Notes: a model not told the origin generated them from the sequence alone. A stretch of DNA of 64,000 nucleotides from Amycolatopsis sulphurea (GCF_002564045.1 NZ_PDJK01000001.1:868001-932000); one strand, 5' to 3'. Counted from the first letter of the stretch, positions 1 to 9,191 are shown. A program made the numbers and translations.

Positions 1-1
1 C

Positions 2-1834
2 ACCGAGATCGGCAATGACGACCTGAAGTGGCAGCCGGAGTCGCTGTCGGACGAGAAAAGGCTGCACGCCAGCCTGCGCCGGCACCTCGACGACGCGCTT
101 GACCTCCAGGAGCAGTGGACCTTCCGGGTCATCTCCGGGGGCCACGGCACGACAGTGCTGCGCCGGTTGCGCAACGCCCGCGACGCTGCGGGCATCCGGG
201 CCGGGGCCAAGGACCGGTACCTCGTGCTCATCCGCTGGGGCAACCGCGGCTGGACCGGGCCGACCACCCGCAAGGAGTTCACTGCGCTGGAGCAGCTGGG
301 GGTGCGGCGCCTCGACATGTCGGACGAGGATCTGCGGACCTTCAGCGCGCTCCGGAAAATGCTGGCCACGCCGAACCGGCGGTTGATCACCTGGCTGGTG
401 GCGCGCAAGCCGGCCAGCGGCCGGACACTGCTGCGCCACGTCCTGCCCCAGTCCACCCCGCCCAGGAACGGCCACCAGGAAACGCGGCCGCCGCCGGACC
501 TCGCCCCGGCCAGACTCACCACCCCACCCCCCGCCGAGCCGAAGCCCACCCCGCCAAAGGCCCCGATTGCCGAACCGGTCGAAGCCCCGGTCGTGGAACC
601 GGCCGCACCGGCCGACGAGGAATTCGTGCTCGGGCTCAACGGGGAAATCCGCATCGAGCTGGCGTCGCTGCGCAAGCACGTCATCGTGTTCGCGGGGTCC
701 GGCAGCGGGAAAACCGTGCTGCTGCGCCGGATCGTCGAGGAGTGCGCACTGCGCGGGGTGTCGGCGATCGTGCTGGACCCCAACAACGACTTGGCCCGCC
801 TGGGCGACGCCTGGCCCGAACCGCCTGGCGACTGGCTGCCCGGGGACGCGGGCAAGTCGGCGGAATACCTGGCCCACACCGAGGTCGTGGTGTGGACGCC
901 GGGCCGGGCGGGCGGACGTCCGCTCAGCTTCCACCCGCTGCCCGACTTCGCCGACGTTCGCGAGGACCCCGACGAGTTCGCGGTCTCGGTCGAAGCCGCC
1001 GTGGCCCGGCTGGTGCCGCACGCCAGGGTCGTCAACGGTACCAAGGGTGCCGTTCGCGGCCGGGCGGTGCTGCGCGAGGCGCTGACGCACTACGCCCGTT
1101 CCGGGAAGCGGGACCTCAACCGGTTCATCGAACTGCTCGCCGAACTGCCGGAGGGGGTGAGCAAGCTCAGCACCGGCACCGCGATGGCCGCCGATCTGGC
1201 GGAGACCCTGCGGGCGGCTGTGGTCAACGACCCGCTCCTCGGCGGGCCGGGGGAAACGACCGACCCGGGGGTCCTGCTCACGCCGTCGGCAGGCAGGCGG
1301 GCCCGGATCTCGGTGATCAGCTTCATCGGGTTGCCGTCGGAGGAGCAGCGGCAGGGCTTCGTCAGCCAGCTCCAGTGGGAGGTGTTCGCCTGGATCAAAC
1401 GCCACCCGGCCGTGGACCGGCCGCTCGGCGGCCTGTTCGTGATGGACGAAGCGCAGACCATCGCGCCGTCGACTGCGTTGACGGCCAGCACGCAGAGCAC
1501 CATCCTGCTCGCCTCCCAGGCACGCAAGTACGGGCTCGGCCTGGTGCTGGCCACCCAGGCACCGAAGGGCGTGCACAACCAGGTGGTCGGCAATGCCACG
1601 ACGCAGTTCTTCGGCAGGCTGAACAGCCCGGCGCAGGTGGCCGCGGCGACCGAGATGGCCAGGGCGAAGAGCAGTTCAGTGGGCAACATCTCGAGGCTGG
1701 AACGCGGGCAGTTCTACGCCACCGGCGAGAACTTCGCGTTCCGCCGGATGCGGGTGCCGCTGTGCCTGAGCCACCACCCGCCGAGTCCGTTGCGGCTCGA
1801 AGAAGTACTGGACCGGTCTCACGAGCACCGGTGA
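2..1834 (+). CDS. HerA/FtsK-like P-loop ATPase, 5' end outside window
   Basis: The reading frame is open from base 2, so the gene starts upstream and only its C-terminal 610 residues are seen. A proline-rich linker (about residues 155-205) separates an unrecognised N-terminal part from an ATPase domain. Walker A GSGSGKT lies at 695-715, and a Walker B-like LFVMDEAQ at about 1433-1456. Downstream, ATQAPKGVHNQVVGNATTQF resembles the sensor region of HerA/VirB4-type translocases. Such ATPases pump or unwind DNA and in prokaryotes often partner with nucleases or NAD-degrading effectors in phage defence. The gene converges on the TIR-like gene, with a strong shared terminator between them. The family call is firm. 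The specific role is inference, because the upstream partner is not visible. Confidence 0.8.
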   Translation, partial: TEIGNDDLKWQPESLSDEKRLHASLRRHLDDALDLQEQWTFRVISGGHGTTVLRRLRNARDAAGIRAGAKDRYLVLIRWGNRGWTGPTTRKEFTALEQLGVRRLDMSDEDLRTFSALRKMLATPNRRLITWLVARKPASGRTLLRHVLPQSTPPRNGHQETRPPPDLAPARLTTPPPAEPKPTPPKAPIAEPVEAPVVEPAAPADEEFVLGLNGEIRIELASLRKHVIVFAGSGSGKTVLLRRIVEECALRGVSAIVLDPNNDLARLGDAWPEPPGDWLPGDAGKSAEYLAHTEVVVWTPGRAGGRPLSFHPLPDFADVREDPDEFAVSVEAAVARLVPHARVVNGTKGAVRGRAVLREALTHYARSGKRDLNRFIELLAELPEGVSKLSTGTAMAADLAETLRAAVVNDPLLGGPGETTDPGVLLTPSAGRRARISVISFIGLPSEEQRQGFVSQLQWEVFAWIKRHPAVDRPLGGLFVMDEAQTIAPSTALTASTQSTILLASQARKYGLGLVLATQAPKGVHNQVVGNATTQFFGRLNSPAQVAAATEMARAKSSSVGNISRLERGQFYATGENFAFRRMRVPLCLSHHPPSPLRLEEVLDRSHEHR

Positions 1835-1842
1835 CCGCGGCG

Positions 1843-1882
1843 AAAAGCGCCCTTCACCCGTTTCGGGTGAAGGGCGCTTTTT
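1843..1882. terminator. Bidirectional intrinsic terminator
   Basis: A perfect 18-bp inverted repeat (1843-1860 and 1864-1881) with a TTT loop. It is A-rich on the left and ends in a run of five T on the right, so it can work on both strands. It sits between two convergent genes. Its core GCCCTTCAC...GTGAAGGGC is a variant of the palindrome family found throughout the window. Confidence 0.9.
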
Positions 1883-1891
1883 CTCGTGAGG

Positions 1892-2794
1892 TCAGCGCGC
1901 CACGGCGGCGACTACGGTGTTGATGCGCTGCCACAGTGCGGCGAACAGGTCTTCCCGGCGGTAGACCCGCGGCTCGCCGGTGCTGCGGCCGAGGACCGAG
2001 AAGTCGTGCAGCTCGAGCACGGCGGTACCGGTTTCGATGCTGTACACCGGGAGGGCCCAGCCGTTGCTGCACCCGCTGCCGGTGTCGGCCTGGTGCCTGC
2101 CGACCACGAAGTTCACGGTCTCGTCCCCGCCGATGCCCCCACGTTGGATGTCCAGCGAGTACACCGTGTCACCGGCCTGCTCGACCCGGACGCTGATGCG
2201 CGAGACACCGCGGTGCACTGTGCCGACGAACCCGCTGCGCTCCAGGCCCGGCATCGCCGCGGTGAGCTGGTCGCCCAGATAGCGGAGGGTGGCATCCTGT
2301 TCGGCGTACCGGCTGAACGTGGCGGGCACAGCTGGTGAACAGGTAAGCCGCCGGGCGCCGGTCACCACCTCGGCGATCGATGCCTGCTCGGCCCCCGCCG
2401 ACTCGGCGGCCTCGACCCGGGCAGCCAGCGCATCGGTGAGCAGGTCGGGCCGCGCAGGGTCGAACCGCAGGTAGCTCACATGCGGGTGCAGCAGCTCGGC
2501 GGGCACGGTGAGCTCACCGACGAGCACCGGTAGCACGTGCTCGTCCCCGTTCTTGACCGCGCGCAGCATCGCGGCGCCGAAATCGTCCACAGTGGAGACG
2601 AAGGGCAGGAAGAAGCGCACCGGTGTGGCCGGCAAGTCTCCCTGGTCCTTGTGCCCCCACCACTCGTGGGTCTGGTCGGGCCCGTGCAGGACTGTCAGTC
2701 CGCGCTGCCGGCTCGTCTCGACCACCTCGCCGACCGCGGACCGCGACTGCTCGGTGAACGAAACGGCGACGTCATAGGCCGCGTTTTCTTTCAT
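1892..2794 (-). CDS. TIR-domain-like protein
   Basis: A 300-residue protein. The N-terminal 140 residues read like a TIR domain: YDVAVSF near the start (beta A), a conserved WWG after GPDQTHE (residues about 40-47), a FVS strand, then VLPVLVG and a downstream RFD segment. Bacterial TIR domains usually hydrolyse NAD+ or make cyclic-ADP-ribose signals. In the helix after FVS, where the catalytic glutamate normally sits, I read DFGAAMLRAV and see no obvious Glu, so activity is uncertain. The C-terminal 150 residues are unrecognised. ATG is supported by an AGGAAGGA ribosome site. A triple-heptamer operator lies 66 bp upstream. The neighbouring HerA-like ATPase suggests a defence context, but that is inference. 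Confidence 0.6.
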   Translation of the reverse strand: MKENAAYDVAVSFTEQSRSAVGEVVETSRQRGLTVLHGPDQTHEWWGHKDQGDLPATPVRFFLPFVSTVDDFGAAMLRAVKNGDEHVLPVLVGELTVPAELLHPHVSYLRFDPARPDLLTDALAARVEAAESAGAEQASIAEVVTGARRLTCSPAVPATFSRYAEQDATLRYLGDQLTAAMPGLERSGFVGTVHRGVSRISVRVEQAGDTVYSLDIQRGGIGGDETVNFVVGRHQADTGSGCSNGWALPVYSIETGTAVLELHDFSVLGRSTGEPRVYRREDLFAALWQRINTVVAAVAR

Positions 2795-2859
2795 AACTCA
2801 TCCTTCCTGGTCGTCACCGGCACCACACCGGCGAGTACCGGGGGAGACTCCACTGCCGC

Positions 2860-2888
2860 TGTCGACCAGAAGTGGACGCGGTGTGGAT
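2860..2888 (-). promoter_or_regulatory. SARP-type operator A (three heptamers, 11-bp period)
   Basis: On the minus strand the heptamers ATCCACA, GTCCACT and GTCGACA begin exactly 11 bp apart (plus-strand 2882-2888, 2871-2877, 2860-2866). Nine nucleotides further on is GAGTCT (2850-2845), a possible -10 of NANNNT form. The array points at the TIR-like gene. The same layout recurs at 7621 and 9192. Confidence 0.7.
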
Positions 2889-3031
2889 CCCGCCCGTTTC
2901 CCGTTGACCGCCGCGGGGGAAACGGTCACCTCCTTGCTGGCCGTCCGGGCTCTGATGAATCATCGATATGGGCACCGGGACAGATCCGGAAAGCCAGAAA
3001 TCAATTCACTGATTCCTCGAGAGGATTCGTC

Positions 3032-3205
3032 ATGTCCAAATTCATGTCCACTTTTGCTGCCATCATCGCCTCGGTCACGGCCGCGCCGTGGTTGGCCATG
3101 GCCGGTTTCATCGGCGGTTTCGCCTTGCCCTCGGACGAACAGTCTGCGGCGTCGCCGGCCGCCACCTCTGCGCAGGAGTCGGACGGAAACCCTTGGCAAG
3201 ACTGA
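3032..3205 (+). CDS. Small hydrophobic peptide, 57 residues
   Basis: ATG follows a GAGAGG ribosome site with a 7-nt gap. The peptide has a hydrophobic stretch (residues about 8-32, rich in A, I, F, G) followed by a polar Ser/Ala/Glu tail. It looks like a single membrane segment or an uncleaved signal peptide. I recognise no family. It stands alone between operator A and the XRE regulator. It could be a small toxin-like or accessory membrane peptide, but nothing in the sequence proves that. Confidence 0.45.
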   Translation: MSKFMSTFAAIIASVTAAPWLAMAGFIGGFALPSDEQSAASPAATSAQESDGNPWQD

Positions 3206-3319
3206 TTTACCGGCAAAAGTGCCGCCCCGGTCGCCCGCGCTCACTTCGCGGGCGACCGGGTGATTGCGTGGGTTCGGGGCAGGTGCTGTACTCGAAGTCG
3301 ATCGGAGCGGGAGGAATTG

Positions 3320-4513
3320 GTGACCGGAACATTTGGGGAACTGCTGCGTGAGTACCGCATTGCCGCTGGCCTGTCGATGGGCCAGCTGGCCAAGCGCATC
3401 CACTACAGCAAGGGATATCTCAGCAAGATCGAAAACGGGGTGAAACCACCCCACGATTCCATGGCCCGGCTCTGCGACGGAGAGCTCGGCGCGGGCGGCG
3501 CACTGCTGGCGGCGGCGCGGTCGGCGCGGGAGAGCGCGGTGACCGTCGACCGCCGCCAGGTGCTGGTGGCCGGCACCGTGCTCGGTGTGACGCTAGCGGG
3601 CGGGCCGCGGCCGGTGCCGGACGAACGGGTGGTCATCGGGATCCGGACTACCTTCGAGCACCTGCGGAGCCTCGGTATGCAGACCAGTCCGGTGGTGGTG
3701 CTGGAATCGCTGGCAGCGCAGGTGCAGATGCTCGGCGCGCTGGCCGGGGAGAACCCGGAGCCGACCAGGTCGCGCTTGCTGCTGCTGGCCGCGCGGATCG
3801 CCGAGTACACCGGGTGGATGCAGCAGGAAGCCGGGGACGACCAGCGCGCGCTGTCCTGGACGAGGACGGCGGCGGAACTGGCCGTCGCGGGCGGGGACCA
3901 CGAGATCTCCAGTTATGCGTTCGTACGGGAAGCCGGGCTCGCGCTTTACCGGCACGATCCGATCGCCACGATCGAACTGGCGCGCCGTGCCCAGCAGGCG
4001 GGACCGGCCGGTTCGCGCGTCCTAGCCCTGGCCGCACGGCGGGAGGCACAGGGCCACGCTCTGGCCGGCGATCGCAGCGAATACGAACGCGCGCTGGACA
4101 GGGCGCTGTTTCACCTCGACGCGGCGGGCACGGTCCCATCGGCGTACCCGGTGCTCGGCTCCACGGCTCCCGACCCGATCGGGCTGGCCCGGGGCTGGTC
4201 GTTGTGCGACCTCGGCCGGCCCGGTGAAGCGGCCGAACTCCTGGACCGGGAGCTGACCCGGCTGCTCACGGACTCGCGGCGCACGCGGGCCCGGTTCGGC
4301 GTCCGCAGGTCGCTGGCCTATGCCCTGGCGGGCGAGGTCGAGCAGAGCTGCCGAACCCTGACCGAAACACTGGAGGACGCGGCCCAGGTCGACTCGGCGA
4401 CGATCCGGCTCGACCTGCGGGAACTGGCCAGGAACGTAGGCCGGTGGCATAACCACGCCTCGGTCCGCGAGGTCTACCCGAAACTGCGGCGCGTGCTGCA
4501 CCAGCGAGGCTGA
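3320..4513 (+). CDS. XRE-family HTH regulator with TPR-like C-terminus
   Basis: A 397-residue protein. Residues about 5-60 form a Cro/C1-type helix-turn-helix (LLREYR, LSMGQLAKRIHYSKGYLSKI, ENGVKPP). The rest is alpha-helical, with TPR-like repeats typical of large actinobacterial XRE regulators. The GTG at 3320 is chosen because GGGAGGAAT lies just upstream and the HTH begins immediately. The protein probably binds DNA and responds to a ligand through the helical domain; neither is known. It converges tightly on the SARP-type regulator, with only 3 bp between the stop codons. Confidence 0.85.
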   Translation: MTGTFGELLREYRIAAGLSMGQLAKRIHYSKGYLSKIENGVKPPHDSMARLCDGELGAGGALLAAARSARESAVTVDRRQVLVAGTVLGVTLAGGPRPVPDERVVIGIRTTFEHLRSLGMQTSPVVVLESLAAQVQMLGALAGENPEPTRSRLLLLAARIAEYTGWMQQEAGDDQRALSWTRTAAELAVAGGDHEISSYAFVREAGLALYRHDPIATIELARRAQQAGPAGSRVLALAARREAQGHALAGDRSEYERALDRALFHLDAAGTVPSAYPVLGSTAPDPIGLARGWSLCDLGRPGEAAELLDRELTRLLTDSRRTRARFGVRRSLAYALAGEVEQSCRTLTETLEDAAQVDSATIRLDLRELARNVGRWHNHASVREVYPKLRRVLHQRG

Positions 4514-4516
4514 AGC

Positions 4517-7480
4517 TCAACGCACCCCGTCGCGGCAGGCGCAGGTCAGTTCCGCCCGTTCGGTCCGCACCTGGCCGGCTTCGGGCAGTTCGAGCTCGGT
4601 GAACTCCTTTTCGGCCGCCTCCCAGTTCGCGACGGCGTCCCCGTGCCGGCCCAGCCGGTGCAGGGTCTGCGCGACGCCCCGGTCGGCGTGCGCCCGATGG
4701 CCCCGGTTCCCTGACGTGGCCGCCAGCTCCAGTGCGGCCTCGTAAAGGCGCAACGCCTCGACGTTGTCGCCCTTGGCCTGGGCAGTCGCCGCGCGGTCGC
4801 GGAAGAGCCGGGTGCGCAGGTCCACGTCGAAGACCCCGGCCGCGATGCCGGCGGCTTTTTCCTGGTAGCGCTCGGCTTCCGGGATCCGGCCGGCCGACCG
4901 GTGCACGTTGCCGATGTTGGACAGCGCGTAGGCCATGACGCACACGTCACCCACTTCGGCGGCGAGGTGGTGCGCCTCCTGGTGGTCGGCCAGCGCCTCG
5001 CTCGGGAAACCGAGACGCTGCCGGACCGAGCCGAGATTGTTCAGCACGTGCGCCAGCCCCAGCGTGTGCTGGGTTTCGCGGAGGATCGGCACCGCGGCGC
5101 GGTGCTGGCGCAGCGCGACGTCCAGGTTGCCGTGCAGCTCGTTGAGGTATCCCAGATTGCTCAGCGCGTGTGCCTGCCCGCGCAGATCACCGGCTTCCTC
5201 GTATTTCTCCAGCGCTGCCTCGAAGTGGGTGATCGCTTCGGCGTGCCTGCCGAGCTCCATGGTCGGGATGGCGATGGCGCACAACGTGGTGGCCTCGCCC
5301 CTGGCCTCGCCCAGGCGCACCCAGCAGGCCAGCGCTCGCCGCGCCAGCTCCAGGGCCGCGGCCAGTTCGCCGCGGCGGTTGTACACGGTGGCCAGCCTGA
5401 GCAGCACGTGTGCCTGACCGACCGTGTTGTCCTCGTCCGCGGTCACCAGCCGCCGGGCCAGTTCCATCGTCTCGGCCCAGTCGTCGAACTGGCTCGTCGT
5501 GTGGAAGTAGCGCCAGATGAGCACCGCCAGCCGCCAGGCATGCTCGGGCAAGTCGTGCGTGGCCGCGTAGCGGATGGCGGACACCAGGTTGTCCCGCTCG
5601 GCGGTGATCCACGCCGTCGCGGAGTCGGTGGTCTCGAAGGTCCGGGCCACCGGCGACGTGCGGGTCACCGCGGGCAGGCGAGCGCGCTCGAACGGATAGG
5701 CCGTCCCTGCCGCGTCCGCCAGGGTGACCAGGGAGAAGTCGAGCAGCCGGAGCACCGGGCCGGTGTGCTCGCCGGGCTCGGCCGCGGCGAACTCCTTGAG
5801 CGGATCCAGCATCTGGTATCGCTCCGGCGTGAGCTCCTCGATCAGGCACACCTCGTGCAGTTCGTCGAGCACCAGCCGGGCGTGGGCGAGGGTGCTGTTC
5901 ACCAGAGCCGCGGCACCCGCCACGGTGACGTGCGGTCCCGGTGTGTGCCCGAGCAAGCGGAACATCTCCTGCTGGTGCTCGCCCAGCTGCTGGTAGGAGG
6001 CCCGGACGGCCGCGGCGCCCGCGCCGTTGCCGGTACCGGCGTGCCAGGGCCCGCTTTCGGCCAGCAACCGGAGCAGGTGCTCCAGCGGCCACCGGTCGTG
6101 GCGGCGGAACAACGCGGCGGAGACGCGGATCGGCATCGGCAAGTGACCGCACCGCTTGACCACTTCGGCCACCTCGGGGGCGCGACCGGCGACCCGCCGC
6201 GGCACGGTGAGGGTGCAGAACAACGCGGCGGCGTCGTCCGGCCGCAGCGGAGCCAGCCGCACCTGCTGCCCGGTGTCCGGCTCGCCCACCCGCCTGCTCG
6301 TCACGATCGCGAAGCAGTCCGGGGCGTCCGGGAGCAGGGTGTGGACCTGCTCGGCGGACCGCGCGTTGTCCAGGAGGATCAACGTCCGGGTCCCGGACAA
6401 CTCGTTCTGGTACATCGCGATCCTGCGCCCCGGCGAGGCGGGGATCTGCTCGGCGGGTACCCCGAGTTCGAGCAGGAGCTGGGTGAGCGCGTCGCCCGTG
6501 GACATCGCGGCGACGTTCGGGGTGAACCCGTTGAGCCGTAACAGCACCTGCCTGTCAGGGAATCGCTCCCGCAGCCGGTGCGCGGCTTCCAGTGCCAGGC
6601 CGGTCTTGCCCACCCCCGGTGCGCCGCTGACCCACACGGCTTTCTCGCCGGTGCCCGCCGCCGTGGCGATCAGGTCGAGTTCGTTTTCGCGGCCGATGAA
6701 ACTACCGGGCCGGGACGGCAGAGAGCTGGCGGGCTCATCGCGTTCGGCCCGGGCGGCGATGGTGCGCAGCCTCGGCCCCGGCTCGAGATCGAGTTCGGCG
6801 AGCGCGGCGCAGGTTCTGTGGAACATCCGGATCGCCTCCACGCGATCACCGTTGGCGAGCAGCGCGCGCATCAGCAACTCGGCGTGGCGCTGCCGGTCCG
6901 GTTCCTTGCCGACGATGCGGCGCAACCGGTCGCGCGCCGATCGATGATCACCGGTGGCCAGTTCCAGTTCGGCGAGATCGCCGACGGTGTCGAAATAGCC
7001 CTCGGCCGGCGAGATCACGTCCGTGCCGCCCACCCGGTCGATGTCGATGTCTTCGAGAAAGCGCCCGCGCCACAGGTCGACCGCGGCGCGGAGCAGCTCG
7101 ATCCGACGGCGTGGCTCCTGCTCCCGACGGGCCTGCTCACGCCACTGGTCGAAGCGGTGGAGGTCGAGCTGATCCGGGGAAACCCGCAGCAGGTAGCCGG
7201 TCGCGGTGGTCTCGATCGCGACGTCGCCGGCCGGGTCGAAGACCTTGCGCAACTTGTTGATGTAGCCGCGGATCAGGGTCCGGCGCTCGGGGGTGGCCCC
7301 CCAGATGATCTCGGTCAGCCGGTCGGCGGAAAGCGGTTTGTTGGCGTGCAACAGAAGTACAATGAGCACGAAGCGCTGTTGCTGCTTGCCCAGATCTACC
7401 TGAGCGCCCTCGTGCCACGCCTCCAGCGGACCCAACATCCGAAAATCCACTCCGCCTCCCGGTGCGAGCTTGATGTCCAT
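4517..7480 (-). CDS. AfsR/SARP-family regulator: SARP-BTAD-NB-ARC-TPR
   Basis: A 987-residue transcriptional activator of the AfsR type. The order is a winged-helix OmpR-like DNA-binding domain with FRMLGPLEAW near the N-terminus, a bacterial transcriptional activation domain (about 95-250), an NB-ARC ATPase with Walker A GAPGVGKT (about residue 286), then tetratricopeptide repeats (about 620-960). The ATG at 7480 is preferred over upstream starts because family members begin just before the FRMLGP strand. SARPs bind heptamers repeated at 11 bp, and three such arrays are seen at 2860, 7621 and 9192. One of these lies in the divergent gap in front of this gene. This makes it the obvious candidate regulator of the TIR-like, 7699 and 9277 genes. 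The NB-ARC/TPR half could sense a signal in the STAND manner. Confidence 0.9.
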   Translation of the reverse strand: MDIKLAPGGGVDFRMLGPLEAWHEGAQVDLGKQQQRFVLIVLLLHANKPLSADRLTEIIWGATPERRTLIRGYINKLRKVFDPAGDVAIETTATGYLLRVSPDQLDLHRFDQWREQARREQEPRRRIELLRAAVDLWRGRFLEDIDIDRVGGTDVISPAEGYFDTVGDLAELELATGDHRSARDRLRRIVGKEPDRQRHAELLMRALLANGDRVEAIRMFHRTCAALAELDLEPGPRLRTIAARAERDEPASSLPSRPGSFIGRENELDLIATAAGTGEKAVWVSGAPGVGKTGLALEAAHRLRERFPDRQVLLRLNGFTPNVAAMSTGDALTQLLLELGVPAEQIPASPGRRIAMYQNELSGTRTLILLDNARSAEQVHTLLPDAPDCFAIVTSRRVGEPDTGQQVRLAPLRPDDAAALFCTLTVPRRVAGRAPEVAEVVKRCGHLPMPIRVSAALFRRHDRWPLEHLLRLLAESGPWHAGTGNGAGAAAVRASYQQLGEHQQEMFRLLGHTPGPHVTVAGAAALVNSTLAHARLVLDELHEVCLIEELTPERYQMLDPLKEFAAAEPGEHTGPVLRLLDFSLVTLADAAGTAYPFERARLPAVTRTSPVARTFETTDSATAWITAERDNLVSAIRYAATHDLPEHAWRLAVLIWRYFHTTSQFDDWAETMELARRLVTADEDNTVGQAHVLLRLATVYNRRGELAAALELARRALACWVRLGEARGEATTLCAIAIPTMELGRHAEAITHFEAALEKYEEAGDLRGQAHALSNLGYLNELHGNLDVALRQHRAAVPILRETQHTLGLAHVLNNLGSVRQRLGFPSEALADHQEAHHLAAEVGDVCVMAYALSNIGNVHRSAGRIPEAERYQEKAAGIAAGVFDVDLRTRLFRDRAATAQAKGDNVEALRLYEAALELAATSGNRGHRAHADRGVAQTLHRLGRHGDAVANWEAAEKEFTELELPEAGQVRTERAELTCACRDGVR

Positions 7481-7620
7481 CACTGTGTCGGTGCAAGCGC
7501 CCATTCGTGTGGCGCCGAAAACGACATATTTCCGGCCTGCCTGCAATCGGGCGCGCGCACCTTCGTTTCCGGGCTAGCGCGAGCGGGCGGAACGAGTACT
7601 GGGTACCGCCGTGCGGACTG

Positions 7621-7649
7621 ATCCACGACATGTCCACTTCTGGTCCACT
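7621..7649 (+). promoter_or_regulatory. SARP-type operator B (three heptamers, 11-bp period)
   Basis: ATCCACG (7621), GTCCACT (7632) and GTCCACT (7643) are exactly 11 bp apart. Nine nucleotides after the last comes CAAGCT (7659-7664), a possible -10. The array is 50 bp before the ATG at 7699, in the divergent gap next to the SARP regulator gene. Confidence 0.75.
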
Positions 7650-7698
7650 TACCCGTCGCAAGCTGCCGGTCATCGGAGATCGACGGGGAGGCCTGCTG

Positions 7699-8694
7699 AT
7701 GAGCACCCATGACGAACTGGTGCGGGAACTCAAGTCGTTGCGCAAGGGCCGCGGGGTGCACGCCGGGAGGATCGGCGAGCGGATCGGCCCGACGCTGCGC
7801 GTGCTGTGCGGTGTGACGGAGGACGACGGTCCGGTCGCCATCCGGGAGAAGCTCGTGGCGCGGTTGACCGGATTGGCCCAGCAGCTGCCGGAGGACATGC
7901 GCCTGGCCACCGTCGCCGCCTTCGGGCTCACCGCCGACGTGCGCATGCCGCTGTATCAGGACCGCGTCGGCTGGGCCGCACCCCGGATCGATCGCGACGC
8001 GCGTACCGTCCGCCGCCGGGTCGACGAGGCCATCGACCTGCTCGCGGAACTGGTGGTGACCATCCCGCTCCGGCCGGACGGGGCCTGGCACATCGCGGAA
8101 CTGCACGTAGTGGTGACGCTGGACCGGCCGCAGCACGAAGTGCTGGAGCAGTACCGCATCGTCGCCGACCACGACGGACTGCACGAACTCGACTTCACCT
8201 CGCCGGCGTTCGAACTGCGGGGCCTGCTCGACGTGGACGTGCTCTATGGGGGCACCTTGCGCGCCGGTGGCACGGCGCGGGGACGCCTGTCCCTCACCCC
8301 GCCCGAACCACTCGCGAAAGGCGACACGCATGCCTTCGCCATGAGGTACCGCCTTCCTCGGCCGCAGGTGCTGCGGTCATACGTGGTGCATGAGCTGGAA
8401 CAGCCCTGCGAGCTGTTCGATCTGCGCGTGCGTTTTGCCAGGTATCGCATTCCGCGCCAAGTGTGGACATTACGCGACGTCACCGGTCCGCACGGTGGTC
8501 ATCACCAAGCGGTGGACCGTGCGGGAGAAATATATCAGCGATTCCAGAGACTTCTACCAGGCCGCTCCTACGGCGCGCGTTGGGACGGTGATGAAGGGGG
8601 GAACGAATTCTCCGGGCACCACTGTTCGTGTGCGGATCGGAGCGCGCCGCGGAACAGCGATTTCGCCGAAACGCGGGTCTGGAACGTGAGCTGA
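7699..8694 (+). CDS. Conserved actinobacterial hypothetical protein
   Basis: A 331-residue protein. The first 50 residues (ELVRELKSLRKGRGVHAGRI) are basic and helical and resemble the start of a family of uncharacterised actinobacterial proteins, possibly with DNA-binding capacity. The middle and C-terminal parts are beta-rich and end with the motif AGEIYQRF...GRSYGARW. No catalytic motif is visible. The ATG at 7699 is chosen because the conserved N-terminus starts there. Operator B lies 50 bp upstream, so it probably belongs to the same regulon as the TIR-like and nuclease-like genes. Function unknown. Confidence 0.75.
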   Translation: MSTHDELVRELKSLRKGRGVHAGRIGERIGPTLRVLCGVTEDDGPVAIREKLVARLTGLAQQLPEDMRLATVAAFGLTADVRMPLYQDRVGWAAPRIDRDARTVRRRVDEAIDLLAELVVTIPLRPDGAWHIAELHVVVTLDRPQHEVLEQYRIVADHDGLHELDFTSPAFELRGLLDVDVLYGGTLRAGGTARGRLSLTPPEPLAKGDTHAFAMRYRLPRPQVLRSYVVHELEQPCELFDLRVRFARYRIPRQVWTLRDVTGPHGGHHQAVDRAGEIYQRFQRLLPGRSYGARWDGDEGGNEFSGHHCSCADRSAPRNSDFAETRVWNVS

Positions 8695-8711
8695 CCGGAG
8701 TGTTCCGCCGG

Positions 8712-8905
8712 TGTCAGTCGGTGAGCACGGTGATGGCGTAGGAGGTGAGATCGCCGAGCTGGCGGGGCCGCCGCGCGTCCGGCCGGCGACAGGGCCGTGA
8801 TGCCGTGGAAAGCGGCCACAAGCAGGAGCCGGTGCAGATCCTCCGGCTTCAGCCTCCCGGCGCGTCGACCGACCAGGATGATCTCGCAGTCGCGGGCGTC
8901 CCGGG
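8712..8905 (-). pseudogene. Decayed fragment, possibly TetR-like C-terminus
   Basis: Minus-strand reading gives RAGRLKPEDLHRLLLVAAFHG, then after a frame change RQLGDLTSYAITVLTD and a stop. The first part resembles the last helices of TetR-family regulators. No start or DNA-binding part remains. The assignment is tentative. Confidence 0.3.
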
Positions 8906-8919
8906 CACTACGGAGGTGT

Positions 8920-9105
8920 GCCGGCCTGGCCGCGTCGTCGCCACGCCCTCCCCGGTCGAACGGACCGGGAAGCGCGACTTCGACGACCTGCACTGGGCGC
9001 GCACGCCCCGCAACTCCCCGCGCGCCTTTGCGAACTCGAAGGCGGCCAACCTGCTGTTCGCCGCCGAACGGCAGTGTCGGCTGACCGCCGCTACGCCGGG
9101 GCGCC
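8920..9105 (+). pseudogene. Fragment of a short-chain dehydrogenase
   Basis: Plus-strand reading contains GRVVATPSPVERTG, DFDDLHW and AFANSKAANLLFAAE, matching the central strand and the YxxxK helix of retinol-dehydrogenase-like SDRs, with Tyr replaced by Phe. There is no Rossmann N-terminus and no C-terminus. With the adjoining fragment it fills the 580-bp gap in front of operator C. Confidence 0.45.
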
Positions 9106-9191
9106 GCCGGTGCTCTACGTCGCGGGGCGGACATTCCCGGCGACAGCTTCCGCGCACGCACGTGACCCACGCGCCGGCGTCTCGTCGGTTG

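Noticed and set aside
4901..6541. A 546-codon plus-strand frame inside the SARP regulator
   Set aside because: It is an antisense shadow. The minus-strand NB-ARC and TPR motifs are unambiguous.
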